64,000 nt of DNA from contig CM055100.1 in the NCBI GenBank assembly GCA_029204225.1, positions 25,053,106-25,117,105 on the forward strand, written 5' to 3'. Each line of letters starts with the position of its first letter. The first letter of the stretch is position 1. Origin of the DNA: Diphasiastrum complanatum. Taxonomy: Eukaryota > Streptophyta > Lycopodiopsida > Lycopodiales > Lycopodiaceae. Shown one piece after another: positions 11,474 to 21,235 of this stretch. Below the pieces are notes generated by a model. It was not told where the DNA came from, ran no database searches, and saw nothing but the letters and a program-made list of their open reading frames with translations. Both the position numbers and the translations under genes were made by a program.

Positions 11474-14400
11474 GCAACATTTTGTCGCATTGGAAAAAAT
11501 TATTAGAGGTAGAGTGTTATGAACACATTCACAAATATTGGTCTCAAATGAAGCATAAGACAGCAAAAAGCATCCATGAAGCATTCTCCAACTAAGAAGT
11601 TGAATGAATTCTTTGATAGCTCAGGTAGATCTCCAGATAAGATCTCCAAAAAGGTGCAACTCCCTTACAAGAAGCTTAAGACTCCAAATCATCAAGACTG
11701 CAAAATAAATAGCCTTAATGGCTATTTATACAAAGCAAAGGCTGCCTCCCTTCAATTTGGTTTGGAGGCAATTATGAAATTTAAAAATCACAGCCCAGAT
11801 TAACAGAGAAGTATGGACTATGTGTGTCCATTACACTCCCCCTTTTTAAAACATTGCCTCAATGCAATTCTTAACTGCTAGAGCTCTTTTTGTACCACTG
11901 TTTCTCATGCTCTTTCCTGGATTATAATTTCGTGCTAATGGTGTCAGTCCAAGAACTGAATGCCCTACAATCGCAAAAACTTGCTTTTAGTACCATAAAG
12001 TTTATGCAGTATTTGAGCATGGAAATTTTTTTATCTCATTTCTAGTAGTGATAAGACCATATCAGTAACTAGTCAATCTTGAATGTCAAAGGCGATTGAG
12101 TTAACATTATCAACAAGATTTGGAGTATCAATACCAAGAGCATCGAGACCATTAATAGTAGGTACATCACCATCAAGAGAAGCACAACAGAATCACAAGG
12201 TACATCAACAACAGGAATATCAGTATTAGCAACATGAGGATCATGTACAAGAGCATGAAGAGTGCGAGCCTTGTCCTGGACCTATATTGAAGGTGTGTGC
12301 AAAAATGTCAAAAGACCTCCAAGTAGCTTCATCAATAAGTTGACCATTGCACTGGACTATGTGGCCACGATGACGGAGAACATCTCGAACTTGAAATATA
12401 GCAGTAGGCAAAAAGGGAAATAGCTCAAGGTCTGAAGGAGAAGAGGGATCTTAAGGTTCTCCATTAAAAAAAAGAAGAGTGAAGCAATTTGAGATGAAAG
12501 ATATCACAAGCACGGGTAGTGTCAGGCAGTTGTGAATAATATGTGACAGGTCTAAGCTTTCTAAAATCTAAAAGGGCCATAGTAATGAATGTTAAGCAAT
12601 CCCCATAGAAAGTTTAATATCCAAAATGTGCATAAGTTTTTTTCCAGAAACTAGAAGTAAAACGGGAGTCACAGTTAGTAAGAATAGAACGTGGAAGGCC
12701 GTCTAGGTGAAATATCTTGAATAAATAAGAAAATGAGAGCACATTGCTTGGATGTGATAGTAGACTGATGGGAAGAAAGTGTTCCTCTTTGAAAAAGCAA
12801 TCCACCACAATAAGACAAGTGTCATGACTACACTGTGTGCATGGCAATCCTAAAATAAAATCCATAGAAATATTAATCCACCAATAATGTGGAATAGACC
12901 AATGCTAAAGAAGTCGAAGAGTTGTAGCACGTTGGTACTTATTGCAAGCAGAAGAAGTACAATTTCAACAACAAGTTGCTTGCTGAAATTGCGTAGAGTG
13001 AGAACAAGAGCAATAGCAAGACTAGTCTCAAGAGAAGTAAAAGCATCATGACTTGAAAGAGACCAATCAAACTTAGCTCCCTTATGTAGTAAAGCATGAA
13101 GTGGATGGGCAATATGAGCCAGTTGAGGCACATGCTTACATGAGTGAGTGGCAAGTCCTAAAAATATACGAATAACATGAACATCAGTAGGAATAAGCCA
13201 TGGAATGATAGCTCGAAGCTGGATCAAGTGAAACAGCCATTATTAACAAGAAGACCCAGAAAGTCAATTGTAATAAATCTGTGGGCACCCACTAGAACAA
13301 GTCTGCAAGCAAGCAAGGATTTGGTCAGTACCCACCAACACATGCAGCTTTTTCACGGGCATTCTCCAACACTTAAGGTGCGACATCGCTCGTGGCTGCC
13401 CAGATACACAAATTTCAAATTATAATTAAAAATTTTTAAAAAAAAGTGTGGCTGAGGAGTTAGTACACACCGGCCTGAGGGGTGCGTGGTTCTAAGATAC
13501 GAGTCTCTGCTCATTACTGCCACATTGGTGCTCCACCTCCATTGCTCCTTGCTACAACATGATCGTGTGGAAACAAAACCTAGAGCTGATCCCCCCCCTC
13601 ACGGTTTATGATTTAGGGTTTAGAGTATGGGAAGTGGGAGTTCCAAGAGCTGAGGGTACGAGACGAATCAAGAACATTGGAGATCATGCATTTACAAGAG
13701 GAAACTGCGACCTTGAAGAAAACAAGGAACTCCATCAGTGACCCATGATACATCTCTGACCAAATTTAAGCCCTCACAAGTAAATTGGAGCAACACAAAA
13801 ATGCAACTAAAACGTGGGCAGGAGTGGTAGAGAAAAACTCATAAAATATCTATATTCCGATGGCCAAAATGATTTTGGCAACATTGGCAAAGGAAGGACT
13901 ACGAGAAACAAAGGCATTAAGAAACATAAAGGTTAGAGGTGTAACCCTGTCCAAAAGAAGGAACAAGAGGCCATAAGCTTCTTAGAGATGATTCTTCGGA
14001 TCAAACTTATAGGGATGGACAAAGCATGGAGAACCACCCTAATTAACCAACCATAGCTACATGCAAGTTCGAATTGTCATCGACACATGCATGACTGCAT
14101 GCATCACCCTCCAGCAACACCATGTCATTTGTGCATTATTGATCATACCAGAAGCCCCTCTCATGTTCTTAGTCAAGGGCCTCACCATATGTTGATTGTT
14201 CAACAAATATTAGATCTTTCTTTTGAGAGTGGACAGGTCTTACTTGTAGGGGACTTCAATGCTCGAACTGCATGCTGCTAAGTGGATTCTCATGATGTGG
14301 AGAAAGATCCTTTATCGATACATTTTGGATTGTAGAGAATTAGGTGTTCACAAGATTTCAGCTAAAGCTTAACAGAGATGGACACTTCACGGAGTCACAC

Positions 14401-16905
14401 GAGCTAGATATCTACCTGGCCTGCCATGATGGCCCATCTCAAGAGATTTTACTTTGCAGATTACCTCCTCTTCTCTTGGAGATCCTGGACCAAATGCACA
14501 ATTAGATTCATATGATGAAGCAAATAACTACTTTGAGACACCAAGAGCAGAGGCAACATCAGCTGTTGACGAGACCAACACCCTCTAGAGTCATGTTATG
14601 GATGTTTGGTCCATTTAGCACTATTATTGGTGCCTCACAATATACTGATGTGTCACAGCTTGACATTTTTATTGATTATGTTGGCTATAGGCCTTTTTAA
14701 TCTGTGTATAGGCCCAAGGGCCTTTTTTATTCATGTTGGCCAAAGGCCCAGCCTTTATTACTTAATTATGGGTGTGGGGACCATGTCGAGTCTAGTTATG
14801 CAAGTACAGGTCCTGGAACGCTTTGCTACAGATGAGTCATTTGAGAGTTGCGCATAATATCTCTGAAGATCAATATGTGTTTTCCAGATAAATCTTTATG
14901 AATTGTTTGCACTAGTGTGAATGTCTTGTTTTCTAGTTTGAACACACATGTCCTGTCCCTAAGAGGGAAACAAGCCATCAAGTTTAAATTTCATCAATAA
15001 ACTAGAATTCCATGTCATAGAAAGAATCTGCTTCTATCTTTTTAATGCATTACTCTCTTAACAAATGGAGATTTGGGCATTACTCTCTTAACAAATGGAG
15101 ATTTGGGAGGAAGCTCATCTACAGAACCCAATGAGCTCATCTGGAAACACTGACCACACTTTAAGAAGCATTGTCCCATCTTTTATAAGACTTGCATCTG
15201 CATTATAGGCATGTCTGTGTAGTGGAAGGCTTATGGAGATGCAGTGGATTGAAGTGATTCACATAATCAATAATTTCCAATTACTTACTTTTGAGTACTC
15301 CCTCGGATTCTTGGATCATGATTCTGTGATGATTGTTTGATTTTCTCAGAATTGGAGTGGATGAATGGCTACAAGTTCCTGGTGTTGAAGATGTTTATTC
15401 TATAGGTGATTGTTCTGGTTATCTTCCAAAAACTGGAAAACATGTCCTTCCTGCTTTAGCCCAGGTGAGTCTTCCTTCCATCATGCTTTATTCTGTTGAA
15501 GGTGGCAATGTGAAACTGATATACTACTTATGTGGCATCTTTCCATTGCTGTTGCTCCTTTTGACTTTAAGAGAATTTTGCTCAGGTTGCAGAAAGGCAA
15601 GGAAAGTATCTGGCCAAAACATTAAATGGAATAGCAAAAGCTGGTGGTGGTCGTGCAGGCTCAGCTTCTGATTTGCCAAAGGGAGACCCCTTTGAATACC
15701 ACCATCTTGGTAGCATGGCAAGTGTTGGTCGATTCAAAGCCTTGGTGGATCTCCGTGAAAGCAAGGTCAGTTTTTGTGCGTATGTCAAAAGATTTTCCTT
15801 ACATTGAAGATTCCAATTGAGACTATATTATTTCTTGCTTTCAAATTAGCTCCCCACATTGTAAAGATTGACATTTGGGCGTGACAAGGGGATGAAAGAA
15901 GGCATGAACCTTGTTTATTCTTTGCACTCTATTCACACTGGCTCTTCAATATGAATCAATGATCAATTACCTACATGCTAAGTTGAAAGGACTGTTGTCT
16001 GTATGTTGATTGCACTTGTTTATATTCAAACTCAAAGCCATTGGTTAATGTTTACTGTGACTCCCCAGTTTAGAGCAGACAATTTTGCTGATAGGCTGTG
16101 CTGACAAATTGTAGCTGAAAGTATTTGACAAGTAGTCAGTATTAACAATCTTGCAGATAGTTTCTAAGATCATCTTTATGAGAAATCTCCTGTTTGAGGC
16201 AGTCTACAGGATGACACTTGAATATTAAGGCATCATCATATCTGCTTCTTCTTAGTCTCAATCAAAGGACTTAATAACACTGAACTGTGGAGTCTAAGAT
16301 TGAGGTTGTCTTAGATCAATCCTTCCTTTCAGGAGCAGATTTAAATGAGGTTTTACAGTTAGTATTTGGCTTGCCCATCTAACTTAAGCCTCGGACACCA
16401 AAGAGCATGAATTTCAAGCTAGATACTTGTGAATATATCCGAATCTGAAATATGTAAGTGGTTTTTTAAATGAAGTTTGGAGCTAGCTTGTTGTTACTCC
16501 CATTTCAATTGTGTTGGCAGTGTATCAAGACTGAACCATAGCCTGCAATAGTTTAAGCAATTTATCCAGCTTCCAAAATTGCTAATTCATAGCAAAAGGT
16601 GGTGGGAGACAACATCCTGTTATCTAATTGTCCCTCTAATAAAACAAAAATAAAAATCAATTTGCCTGAAGAACATCTTCAATAGGGTTCTTTTTATATC
16701 AACATTAGCAGCTTCTCATTTCACAGTAGTAACTTGGATTTTTCTTTCACAGGAATCAAAAGGTGTCTCATGGGCTGGATTTGTAAGCTGGCTTGTATGG
16801 AGGTCAGCATATTTGACACGTGTCATGAGCTGGCGCAATCGTTTTTATGTAGCCACAAACTGGGCCACGACCTTCGTATTCGGACGAGATATTTCTCGTT
16901 TGTAG
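7023..16905 (+). CDS. NDA: Internal type II NAD(P)H dehydrogenase (NDA-type), last five exons
   Basis: Rotenone-insensitive flavoprotein that passes electrons from matrix NAD(P)H to ubiquinone without pumping protons; the inner mitochondrial membrane is its usual site. Exons by splice signals and unbroken frame: 7023-7088, 9932-10095, 15350-15464, 15586-15765 and 16753-16905, all GT-AG, 225 codons plus TAG. Motifs: [33 protein letters not shown] (FAD contact region); [33 protein letters not shown]-terminus GRDISRL. No EF-hand follows IGDC, which argues for NDA over NDB. The C-terminal SRL is a canonical PTS1; plant NDA/NDB1 proteins are known to be dual targeted. The N-terminal half (Rossmann folds, transit peptide) must lie left of the window. 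Introns of 2.8 and 5.3 kb are filled with repeats. Confidence 0.93.
8632..8688. repeat. (CT)n microsatellite
   Basis: 57 bp of uninterrupted CT in an NDA intron. The Ser-Leu and Arg-Glu frames across it are artefacts. Confidence 0.95.
8848..9045. repeat. Tandem repeat of roughly 50-60 bp, about four copies
   Basis: The unit contains CATAATTAGCAATACTT followed by a variant of GGTCAAGATAAGTCAAAAC. Copies start near 8857, 8902, 8962 and 9006 with small indels. Non-coding, within an NDA intron. Confidence 0.7.
9101..9155. repeat. (CT)n microsatellite
   Basis: 55 bp of CT, passing into CCCTCCC and poly-T. Same intron and same strand as the tract at 8632. Confidence 0.95.
11391..11470. repeat. 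(CT)n microsatellite, 80 bp
   Basis: The longest pure dinucleotide tract in the window, in an NDA intron. Confidence 0.95.
12250..13230 (-). mobile_element. Decayed Ty3/gypsy pol (RT/RNase H to integrase tail)
   Basis: On the - strand the order is as in Ty3/gypsy pol. First comes the RT/RNase H junction (13227-12950), with [20 protein letters not shown] matching the usual PLHALLKKGAKFEW block. Integrase core follows (12865-12614), with [15 protein letters not shown] and [16 protein letters not shown]; the last holds the catalytic Asp region in decayed form. Then comes a tail (about 12470-12290) resembling the chromodomain-like end. Frames are broken by stops and shifts, and no LTR was identified. 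It is antisense to NDA within its intron. Confidence 0.75.
13435..13520 (+). other. Possible tRNA-derived (SINE-like) fragment
   Basis: The sequence GTGTGGCTGAGGAGTTAGT has some A-box resemblance, and GGTTCTAAGATACGAGTCTC resembles a B-box broken by a short insertion. A complete cloverleaf cannot be drawn by eye, so this is not called a tRNA gene. Confidence 0.2.
14160..14420 (+). pseudogene. LINE (non-LTR) endonuclease fragment
   Basis: The frame ending at 14281 contains [13 protein letters not shown], the hallmark GDFNAR block of the AP-like endonuclease of LINE elements. Decayed sequence continues in the same direction to about 14420, with stops. No reverse transcriptase is adjacent. It lies in the large NDA intron, sense orientation. 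Confidence 0.6.
14600..14860 (+). repeat. LTR-like segment rich in AGGCC/GGGCC words
   Basis: This stretch, with TATAGGCC, AGGGCC and GGCCAAAGGCC motifs alternating with TTATTCATG-like words, is similar in style to the gypsy LTR at about 48985-49383. No primer-binding site follows it. Tentative solo-LTR remnant. Confidence 0.3.
15047..15108. repeat. Tandem duplication of about 30 bp
   Basis: The word CATTACTCTCTTAACAAATG with GAGATTTGGG occurs twice in immediate succession, identical in both copies. It is recent, non-coding and intronic. Confidence 0.85.
15766..16752 (+). other. Last NDA intron (987 bp)
   Basis: GT at 15766 to AG at 16752, between the exon ending in LRESK and the final exon. 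A/T-rich; nothing else recognised. Confidence 0.85.
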
Positions 16906-16958
16906 AAGTTTTGGAGCTTGGGGTCATCTGATTATACGGCTTTGCGTGCTTTTCTTGA

Positions 16959-17001
16959 GTGATTGACATCCAGGTACTAGTTGTACCTGGATGTCAATCA
17001 C
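16959..17001. promoter_or_regulatory. Perfect 19-bp inverted repeat in the NDA 3' flank
   Basis: Arms 16959-16977 and 16983-17001 are perfectly complementary around the 5-nt loop TAGTT. The first arm starts 54 nt after the NDA stop codon, so the hairpin is probably transcribed in the 3' UTR. No matching repeat was noticed elsewhere in the window. It could be a 3' UTR stem-loop or the trace of a small inverted-repeat element. The role is inferred, the structure is seen. Confidence 0.75.
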
Positions 17002-18400
17002 ATGTACAGTGAAGTATTTAGGCTCATGAAGCTAGGCAGATTGATAACGGTGACAGGGATTGTCTGCTGTTTGTATATGTCCCTGTCATCTTAGTGGACA
17101 AAATAATGCAAGAATTTGAGGTGATTTGTGACTCTGAAAGCGGCACTCTATCAAGTAGCACATGTGAGTCACTCAACCAAGTGAGCTCAATAAGTATAGA
17201 TTTTTTTCTAGCACTTGTGTGAAAGTTCAGTACTGAACCACAATTGCAGAAAGAAGTTAGAGGATGTCCTAAAGTCCTATATTTTGAATTGAGAGACGTG
17301 TGATCGAAAACTCACATTCAGAGATTTGTACCCGATTTGGAATTTAATCCCTTTCAACTCTAGCTGGATGTTAATGTCAACAATGCACTTTCAGTAGCCA
17401 TTGACAATATGAATAAATTTCATTTATTTATTCAAGCACAGTTGCTTTTGTTTCCTGCGGGACAAGGCAGTATCAGTTAAATACTTGATTACCCACATTT
17501 TAGCCTCATGTATGAATGCCAATATATACTCCATCTAAGTGGTTTCAGAAATTGCTATAACAGTTTAAGCTCGATTATGAGATTTTATAATGAATGTGTA
17601 TTGAAACTTAAGACTTTGAGGGGGTTCTACGAGTTCATCAAGCATAATTGAAAAGAAAGTTTTTCTTAAATACCAAACATACTCACTAGTGAAATATATC
17701 TGGGGAATTTGGCATATTTATTGATCAAAGACTACAGGATCTATGAGCACCATCACAAGAAAACACAAAAATTGGGGATTTCAATGCTATATATGAATCT
17801 GATGCAGTAATCTGAATGTAAATGAGCTGAATATAAGTAGAAGCGATGCACAGCTATTCTAACATGCTCAGAATTACTTTTTTAATCAATCAGCCACTGA
17901 TTATGAGGCTCCAAGGAGTATTTACAGCATTTGAACTAGAGTTAGGGTATGCACCCTGTGATCTATCTGTAGAGGTCTAGTAATAGCCCACCAATCCATC
18001 AATGAGATCGAATAGTCAATCAATGTCATTAATGTCTTAATAAATCTCACATAATAAATGGACCCGAGTACTTAAACTATATGTTCCAAATGATACTTTA
18101 AAAAGTGCAGAGCCATGGTCCATATGGATGCCCTTGACCATAACATTTGGCATGTAAGTCTCCCTCAAAAAACCTCTCGCACTTTTTTATATAAAAAGCT
18201 GAACGAGCAAAGAACAAGATTTTAATGTCACATAATAAAGACCTCTCCACAAAATACATATACCAAAGTGTAAATTTAAACTTGACACTGGAAAAGTTGG
18301 AAAAATGGAACCTCGAATAGCCACGTGGATAGATGCTTAGACAAAGTTCACAATGTTGCACAAATCGGCGATTCATTGTTCGAATCGGCTGACTCGTAAA
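17002..18400. other. Intergenic, NDA 3' flank
   Basis: About 1.4 kb of A/T-rich sequence with no open frame of note, no recognised repeat and no RNA gene. It presumably contains the NDA polyadenylation site, which I cannot place. Confidence 0.6.
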
Positions 18401-18440
18401 AAAAGGCCCGAATCGGGCAGAAGCTCGATTCGGGCCTTTT
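18401..18440. repeat. Perfect 15-bp inverted repeat (stem-loop)
   Basis: Arm AAAAGGCCCGAATCG (18401-18415) and its exact complement (18426-18440) enclose a 10-nt loop. The (GA)n tract begins 10 bp to the right. The A-rich start, GC stem and T-rich end resemble a terminator-like hairpin, but in a plant nuclear context it is better read as a small palindrome of unknown origin. Confidence 0.75.
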
Positions 18441-18447
18441 AGACTCT

Positions 18448-18450
<3 letters not shown>

Positions 18451-18534
<84 letters not shown>
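18451..18534. repeat. (GA)n microsatellite, 84 bp
   Basis: Uninterrupted GA immediately after the 15-bp hairpin. Confidence 0.95.
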
Positions 18535-18538
<4 letters not shown>

Positions 18539-18543
18539 CAATG

Positions 18544-18723
18544 TGTGGTGTGTGTGTGCACACGTGTGTGTGCAATAACTTATAAGTACTAAATAGTGTT
18601 TGAACTTTGAAGCTTGAGAGTGTGCTTGTGTGTGTGTGTGTGTGTGTTTGAACTTTAGTCTTTGAGAGAGTGTGAATGTGTGTGTTTTGAAGTTTGAACT
18701 TTCAACTTTGAGTGTGTTTGGTT

Positions 18724-18760
<37 letters not shown>

Positions 18761-18805
18761 CGTGTGTATGTGCATTGTGTCTATGTGCATGAGTTTGTGT
18801 GTGTG
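18544..18805. repeat. (TG)n-rich compound repeat
   Basis: Several (TG)n runs (18627-18648 and 18724-18759 are the purest) are separated by words such as TTTGAACTTT. The 230-residue His/Thr- and Ser/Leu-rich frame on the opposite strand is a microsatellite artefact. Confidence 0.9.
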
Positions 18806-21235
18806 TTTATGTTATTGTTTTCATGTGTGTGAGTCTCATGAGTGCTCCGTGTGACTTGTGATTAGTTTGATTGAAGAATCAAGATTCTAAGTTGTGATTG
18901 GTCTACTTGGTGCCATGCTGAGACGAGAGATCCCTTACGGAAACTTACCAAAATTGCATGACATTCCCAAAATTGCAAACTCTTGCAATTCAAGTTCTCT
19001 CAAAGGATTGCATAGCAATTGCATGCGGGAGGAACTAGAGTGTGTTCCATGTGATCCACATGAAGAGGAACGGACTTTTGACGCCACAGCACGACATGTT
19101 GGTGTATGTGCACGCCAACTTGCGATTGTTGCATAGGCTACAGAAGATCAGAGAGGCCATTCAGGTAAATTGTGGTTTTGATTATTGCTAGTAGCTACTT
19201 AGATAGTCTACTAACTTGTAACTTCTAAGTTCTGACTTCTATGTACTAAGTAGTTGTATTTCAATTTGTGTAGCAGCTAGCTAGAGGCTAGTACTAAGTA
19301 GCCTACAGGCTACAACAATCAATCCTTTTGAAACTTTGATATATTTGATGCAGGTCAATTCCGATGAGATTGATGTGGCAAACGTTCCATATTTGCCAGA
19401 GAGAGACGAGGCGGAGGAGGATGCATATGCGATGCTCCATGTGGAGGCCGTATTGACTGCAGAGAAGAACTTATTAGTTAGAAGTTGGAACTTAGTATGT
19501 GTGGGTCGAAATTCAAATCCCAATTGAAGAATCAAGATTCAAATTCTGAATCCAACTTTGAACTAGCAACTACTTACTAATCAATAACTAGTCCATTGTC
19601 ATTGTACAATTTAGTTTGACTTTGTCTTGTTGATAATCTTATTGTGTAAATTGCCAAGTTGTAATCATTGACCATTTTTGTGTGCATGGATTACCACCAG
19701 AGCTTCCACAAGGACACTTTAGTGCTCAGTTAGATAGATGTGAGGACTTGCCAGTGTGCAACACTGCAACTGTGCATGAGACTCATCGAGAGACCGAGTC
19801 ATGACATGACATGTGCGTTGTATTTAGTATCATCTATGGTCTATTGTGATTGATGATTTATCATTGTCGATAGTACATTTAAGTTTTCATTGATCAAACT
19901 AACTTCTTATTAAGTTTATATGCATTGTAAATCCAAAATTGCAATTTTTCATTTGTGCATGTTTAATGTATTATGTTAATAACTAGAAGCTTAGAAGGTA
20001 GTAGCTCACAAAGTTCAAAGTTCAAACATTGATCAATAATCACTAGATGGTAGAAGTCTAAAGGCTGGAGCTCTTAGCTTACAAAGTTCAAACACTTATG
20101 ATATTAATCAAAGAGAGTAATAATATCAATTTGCAATAGAACCTTATAGTTTTGGCACAACCTCAATTTTGTTAAAAAAAAAATTCAGATGTTTGCATTA
20201 ACCAATTCAAACCTAACCCAATCGATTCGAACAAATTGGCTGATTCAAACCAATCTAATCAATCAATTCAAATCAATGCATTAAACATTGCATTGTTCAT
20301 ATTCCTCATTCAAGGTCTTGTAGCATCATTTCATGTGAAAACAAAAGGCCATTTCTGCCTTGGAGAGAACATAGGACTAAAAATAATAAATGCATTGTTA
20401 AGAGATCTCACTCACATGAGGTCAATATTAGGGCTGATGGGCCATCTTAGGGTTTTGATTTAGGGTTAGGTCAAATTTGGTTGGGGACAAACCCTAAACC
20501 CTATATCCGAGTTGCTTATGTATAAGGATCTATGTATAAAGAATACTAAATCCCTCTATATAAAGAATAAGATATCATAATTGTCCCAGCTTTCCGTGAT
20601 GCAAAGAACAAGGAAATTTAAAAATATGCCAACTCTTGTTAGTGATTCGGGGAATTCAATATGAATAAAATTTGCCATGGACTTTGTCATCATGCAAGTG
20701 TATTTGAGAATGCCAAAAAAAATATTTTTGCATTGGCAGATAAGAAGCAATAATAAGGTGTTTTTACCTACCTTGTTTGCAAAAAGCGAAAAAAATCTTT
20801 AGAACCAAAAATAGCATCAAGTCTTTCACATATCTAGAGACATGTTGAGGATCTTCCATTCCAATTTCCTCATGAACTAACAAAAATATGTTTGATAGCT
20901 TTGAAACATTTTGTTATTAGCCTTCAGATCCAATTTGCTCATATGAATTATGTAACATGTAATAATATTTTGATTATGTAGAATATGCACAATGTTCTAA
21001 ACAAGAGGTTAAAATTGACTAGGAAAATTTGAAACAAAATCAAAGTACGAGCTCATCTTATATTGGCTGAAAAAAGCCAATGAATCATTTTGTTATTCAA
21101 ACAGATGTCTGCATACCTTGTATATTCTTCTGGGCACTACTATTTTGAGAATGCCCTAACTTGAATACTTGATTAAACGACATTAAATTTTTATACGCTA
21201 CAGTGACCAAATACATTTGATACGAGCAAAGGAAA
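18806..21235. other. Intergenic between the convergent genes
   Basis: No assignable gene. A frame at 19336-19527 has an acidic stretch (ERDEAEEDAYAML) of unknown kind. Short words such as CTAGAAG and ACAAAGTTCAAA recur around 19,980-20,090. Near 20,450-20,510, telomere-like words (TTAGGG, CCCTAAACCCTA) occur without forming an array. Confidence 0.5.

Larger units (their letters stand above)
10096..15349 (+). other. NDA intron (5.3 kb) with TE remnants
   Basis: GT at 10096 to AG at 15349. It contains an 80-bp CT tract, a decayed gypsy pol on the opposite strand, a LINE endonuclease scrap and a short tandem duplication, each listed. Parts at 10100-11390, 11480-12240 and 13240-14080 show nothing I can assign. 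Confidence 0.8.

Noticed and set aside
18098-18854. A 230-codon - strand frame and others rich in Ser-Leu or His-Thr
   Set aside because: Products of the (GA)n and (TG)n microsatellites; the non-repeat ends show no known domain.
20440-20512. Interstitial telomeric array
   Set aside because: Only isolated TTAGGG/CCCTAAA words occur; there is no tandem array.
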